Source: WLWS01 sp047638675 (GTDB lineage: Bacteria; Pseudomonadota; Gammaproteobacteria; Eutrophobiales; Eutrophobiaceae). From it: 6,730 nucleotides of DNA. The notes under the pieces were generated by a model. The model was not told the origin of the DNA. It was given only the letters and a program-made list of their open reading frames with translations, and did no database searches. The position numbers were made by a program, and so were the translations under genes. The DNA lies in the NCBI GenBank assembly GCA_047638675.1, contig JBLIML010000209.1:1-6730 (forward strand), in the 5' to 3' direction. Below are positions 4,713 to 6,730 of the stretch, one piece after another; within the stretch, counting starts at the first letter, position 1; each line of letters starts with the position of its first letter.

Positions 4713-6372
4713 CCAGGGTGAACGCAATCAGCAAGCCGCCGCCTGGGATATCTCTGATTTTGGGAAAGACGGTAGCCATCTGCCCAACAACAAAACCGCT
4801 AAAGCCGCTGGTAGTGAGTATGTATTGTTTACCCTTGACTGCATAACTCACTGTACCCCCGCGAGAGCCAGCAGAGCTGCGAAAATGCCAAAGTACCTTA
4901 CCGCTTTCCGCGTGATAGGCATTGAAAACACCATCAAGTTCACTATTAAAAACAAGGTTGCCCCCGGTTGTAAGCACTGAACCTAAACCAGGAAGAGGAT
5001 AGTCAATTCTCCATTTTCTTACTCCGGTCATGGGATCAAGCGCGACCAGCCTGGCGCTCGCTTTCTTCCCCGGCGGCGGAATCATTTCTAACTTGTCGGT
5101 TCCAATATTGGCTTGCGCGTAACCCAGCGATGCAGGGTCTACGTATGTCGGTTTTGTGCGTAAACAGGCTTCAAAACCATTCAGATACCACAGGCCGGTA
5201 TTCGGATTGTAAGCGCCATGATTAAAGCTTCGCCCACCCAGAAAAGAAGGGCACTGTATACCATCCTCTCCCACTGGCGTTTCCACCCGATTGATAAACT
5301 TTCCAGAATTGATGTCAATGCCATCCGCGAAATTAATATTTTCAGCGAACTTCCACACATTTAGCAAACGGCCGCTTTCCTTGTTATAGACGAAAGTGAA
5401 TCCGCTCTTATTAAGGTGAACGATATACTCGACGCCCTTGTTCTTGACGATCAGGGCTTCATAGGCCGAGTCGAAATCCCAAAGATCATGGGGGGTTTCC
5501 TGATGATGCCACTTAAGCTTGCCGGTGCTTGGCTCCAATGCCATTAATGTTGCTGTATATTTGTTGTCACCTTTGCGGTTCTCGCCATAAAAATCCGCTG
5601 CCGCATTACCGGTGCCAATGTAAATCGTGTCGCTAGCCTCATCATAGGTGCCCGGCATCCACGCGCCTCCACCACCATATTCTCCACTACCGTTGGGCCA
5701 GCTTTCTTCATCATCCTTGATGACATCGAATTCCCACACGGACTCACCTGTCATTGCGTCAACGGCATAGATTTTCGCGGCAGTGGCGAAGTCACCACCG
5801 GTGGAACCACCAAAGAGAACATCGCCTGCGAGTTGTGGTGATGCGGTGAAAACGCAGCCACCGCACTTTCGTGGTTCCGTGATTTGTCTTGACCACTTCT
5901 CCTTACCTGTAAGCTGATCAAGTGCAATGAAACGTCCGTCAAGGGTTCCGAGGTATACCATGCCATGACCCACCGTTACCCCACGATTAATACCGGTGAT
6001 CAATACTTCGTAGGCAATATCATCAAGTTCTGGTCGGTATTCCCAAAGACTCTTACCACTGGCCGCATCAATGGCGAATACGTTATCGAAAGGGCCCGCA
6101 TAATAAACCACCCCGTCGACAACGATGGGGGTGGTTTGTAAACCGTTAGTGATGTCACCAGGTTGATGGATCCAGGCAACGCGAAGACGATCTACGTTCT
6201 CTGTATTGATCTGGTCCAGCGGGCTGTAGCGCCAGGCATTTGAGGTGCGATGGTATTGCGGCCAATTATCCGGGTCGATGCTACCAGCATCTACTTCGGT
6301 GGCCAGTAATGACTGGGGAACAAAAGAACATAAACAAAACAAGAAGGTGAATAAACTTTTCTGTCTGTGCAT
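4699..6372 (-). CDS. PQQ-dependent alcohol dehydrogenase (quinoprotein), periplasmic
   Basis: This 557-residue precursor has a signal peptide (cleavage near SLLA24) and an eight-bladed quinoprotein propeller. Blade signatures of the A-x-D-x-x-T/S-G-x-x-x-W type end at Trp110, Trp160, Trp213, Trp288, Trp454 and Trp495. Active-site residues by motif: Trp238 in GGGGAWMPG as the PQQ floor, Asn256 in YIGTGN and Asp299 in LWDFDS as metal ligand and catalytic base, and Lys322 in LNKSG in place of the usual Arg/Lys. Asp194 (TGGDFA) stands where a glutamate metal ligand is usual. Asp301, two after the catalytic Asp, is the mark of lanthanide-dependent relatives, although membrane glucose dehydrogenases also have Asp-x-Asp. 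The vicinal Cys-Cys before NRGV is missing (ITGINRGV, 125-132). Cys374 and Cys403 keep the spacing of a conserved family disulfide. No haem domain is fused; the next gene encodes a cytochrome c. AGGAG seven bases upstream supports the ATG. The substrate is probably an alcohol. Confidence 0.92.
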   Translation of the reverse strand: MHRQKSLFTFLFCLCSFVPQSLLATEVDAGSIDPDNWPQYHRTSNAWRYSPLDQINTENVDRLRVAWIHQPGDITNGLQTTPIVVDGVVYYAGPFDNVFAIDAASGKSLWEYRPELDDIAYEVLITGINRGVTVGHGMVYLGTLDGRFIALDQLTGKEKWSRQITEPRKCGGCVFTASPQLAGDVLFGGSTGGDFATAAKIYAVDAMTGESVWEFDVIKDDEESWPNGSGEYGGGGAWMPGTYDEASDTIYIGTGNAAADFYGENRKGDNKYTATLMALEPSTGKLKWHHQETPHDLWDFDSAYEALIVKNKGVEYIVHLNKSGFTFVYNKESGRLLNVWKFAENINFADGIDINSGKFINRVETPVGEDGIQCPSFLGGRSFNHGAYNPNTGLWYLNGFEACLRTKPTYVDPASLGYAQANIGTDKLEMIPPPGKKASARLVALDPMTGVRKWRIDYPLPGLGSVLTTGGNLVFNSELDGVFNAYHAESGKVLWHFRSSAGSRGGTVSYAVKGKQYILTTSGFSGFVVGQMATVFPKIRDIPGGGLLIAFTLDEER

Positions 6373-6379
6373 TATTGAA

Positions 6380-6384
6380 CTCCT
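6380..6384 (-). promoter_or_regulatory. Ribosome binding site of the PQQ dehydrogenase gene
   Basis: AGGAG on the minus strand ends seven bases before the ATG at 6370-6372. This fixes the start, which also gives a well-formed signal peptide. The whole gap to the upstream aminotransferase stop is 38 bp, with no obvious terminator, consistent with one transcript. Confidence 0.8.
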
Positions 6385-6410
6385 ATCGGCACATCGAAGT
6401 ATTCTTAAGT

Positions 6411-6730
6411 TTACAGAAAACCTTCAAGATAGACCTTGATCTTATCCAGACCTAGATTGATTTGATCAATAGAGCAGGCATATGAGAAACGTAAGTGTTC
6501 GCCTTCGCCGGGGACGGGCGTACCAAAATGCGCATCAGCGAGTACCGCAACGCCAGCTTCGTGTAACAATCGATCAGCAAGTTCTGCGCTGTTCTTCATT
6601 TTTACTCTTTTACAAACCTCAGTCACATCTGGCCAGGCATAAAATGCGCCTTCTGGGCTGCGGCAATAGATACCTTCTATTGCATTGAGACCATTAACAA
6701 TGTGATCGCGTCGTATTTTGAATTCATCAC
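6411..6730 (-). CDS. Class I/II PLP aminotransferase (aspartate aminotransferase-like), C-terminal part
   Basis: The minus-strand frame is open from the window edge (first full codon 6726-6728) to TAA at 6411-6413. It gives the last 105 residues of an enzyme normally about 390-400 long. The visible part is the small C-terminal domain: RRDHIVNGLNAIEG (6-19), SPEGAFYAWPDV (24-35), LLHEAGVAVLADAHFG (54-69), and the substrate-carboxylate arginine Arg80 in HLRFSYACS. These match the class I family of aspartate and related aminotransferases (cytoplasmic). The catalytic lysine and the start are outside the window. An ATG at position 44 of this fragment lies mid-domain and is not a start. The PQQ dehydrogenase gene begins 38 bp downstream in the same direction, so co-transcription is possible. 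A role in the same pathway is only an inference, since a cytoplasmic PLP enzyme and a periplasmic quinoprotein share no obvious step. Confidence 0.9.
   Translation of the reverse strand, partial: DEFKIRRDHIVNGLNAIEGIYCRSPEGAFYAWPDVTEVCKRVKMKNSAELADRLLHEAGVAVLADAHFGTPVPGEGEHLRFSYACSIDQINLGLDKIKVYLEGFL

Noticed and set aside
4520..4980. Plus-strand reading frame of 137 residues opposite the cytochrome c and dehydrogenase ends
   Set aside because: It is a shadow of two well-supported minus-strand genes with clear cofactor motifs.

Overview
The window looks like a chromosomal stretch of a proteobacterium, most likely a free-living aerobic gammaproteobacterium. This rests on periplasmic PQQ and cytochrome c chemistry, gene style and moderate base composition; no marker gene fixes the taxon. 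There are no rRNA or tRNA genes, no recognisable transposase and no CRISPR array. I see eight protein genes, two of them cut by the window ends.

Left part, plus strand (1-1620): the C-terminal half of a fold-type IV aminotransferase (branched-chain or D-amino-acid type) is followed after 18 bp by a complete class I/II PLP aminotransferase of 373 residues. They look like one operon that begins upstream of the window.

Middle, minus strand (1642-3918): reading leftwards, a COG3964-type metal-dependent amidohydrolase with an unusual C-terminal extension of about 115 residues is followed 13 bp later by a small Rieske [2Fe-2S] ferredoxin. After a 116-bp gap with a 17-bp palindrome comes an AT-rich, membrane-anchored glutaredoxin-like protein. 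The glutaredoxin gene converges with the left operon with only 21 bp between stop codons.

A 437-bp gap (3919-4355) has no convincing gene. It carries four tandem copies of a 23-bp repeat at 4207-4298.

Right part, minus strand (4356-6730): the end of an aspartate-aminotransferase-like class I/II enzyme, then a secreted PQQ-dependent alcohol dehydrogenase of 557 residues, then a small secreted monohaem cytochrome c whose gene overlaps the dehydrogenase gene by 14 bp. The simplest reading is a periplasmic alcohol-oxidising module in which the cytochrome takes electrons from PQQ. The dehydrogenase lacks the vicinal Cys-Cys of the classical enzymes and has Asp-x-Asp at the active site, the pattern seen in lanthanide-dependent members.

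Taken together, three aminotransferases, an amidohydrolase, a Rieske ferredoxin and a quinoprotein dehydrogenase suggest catabolism or salvage of a nitrogen-containing compound. No substrate can be named from sequence alone, and the left, middle and right parts may be independent transcription units.
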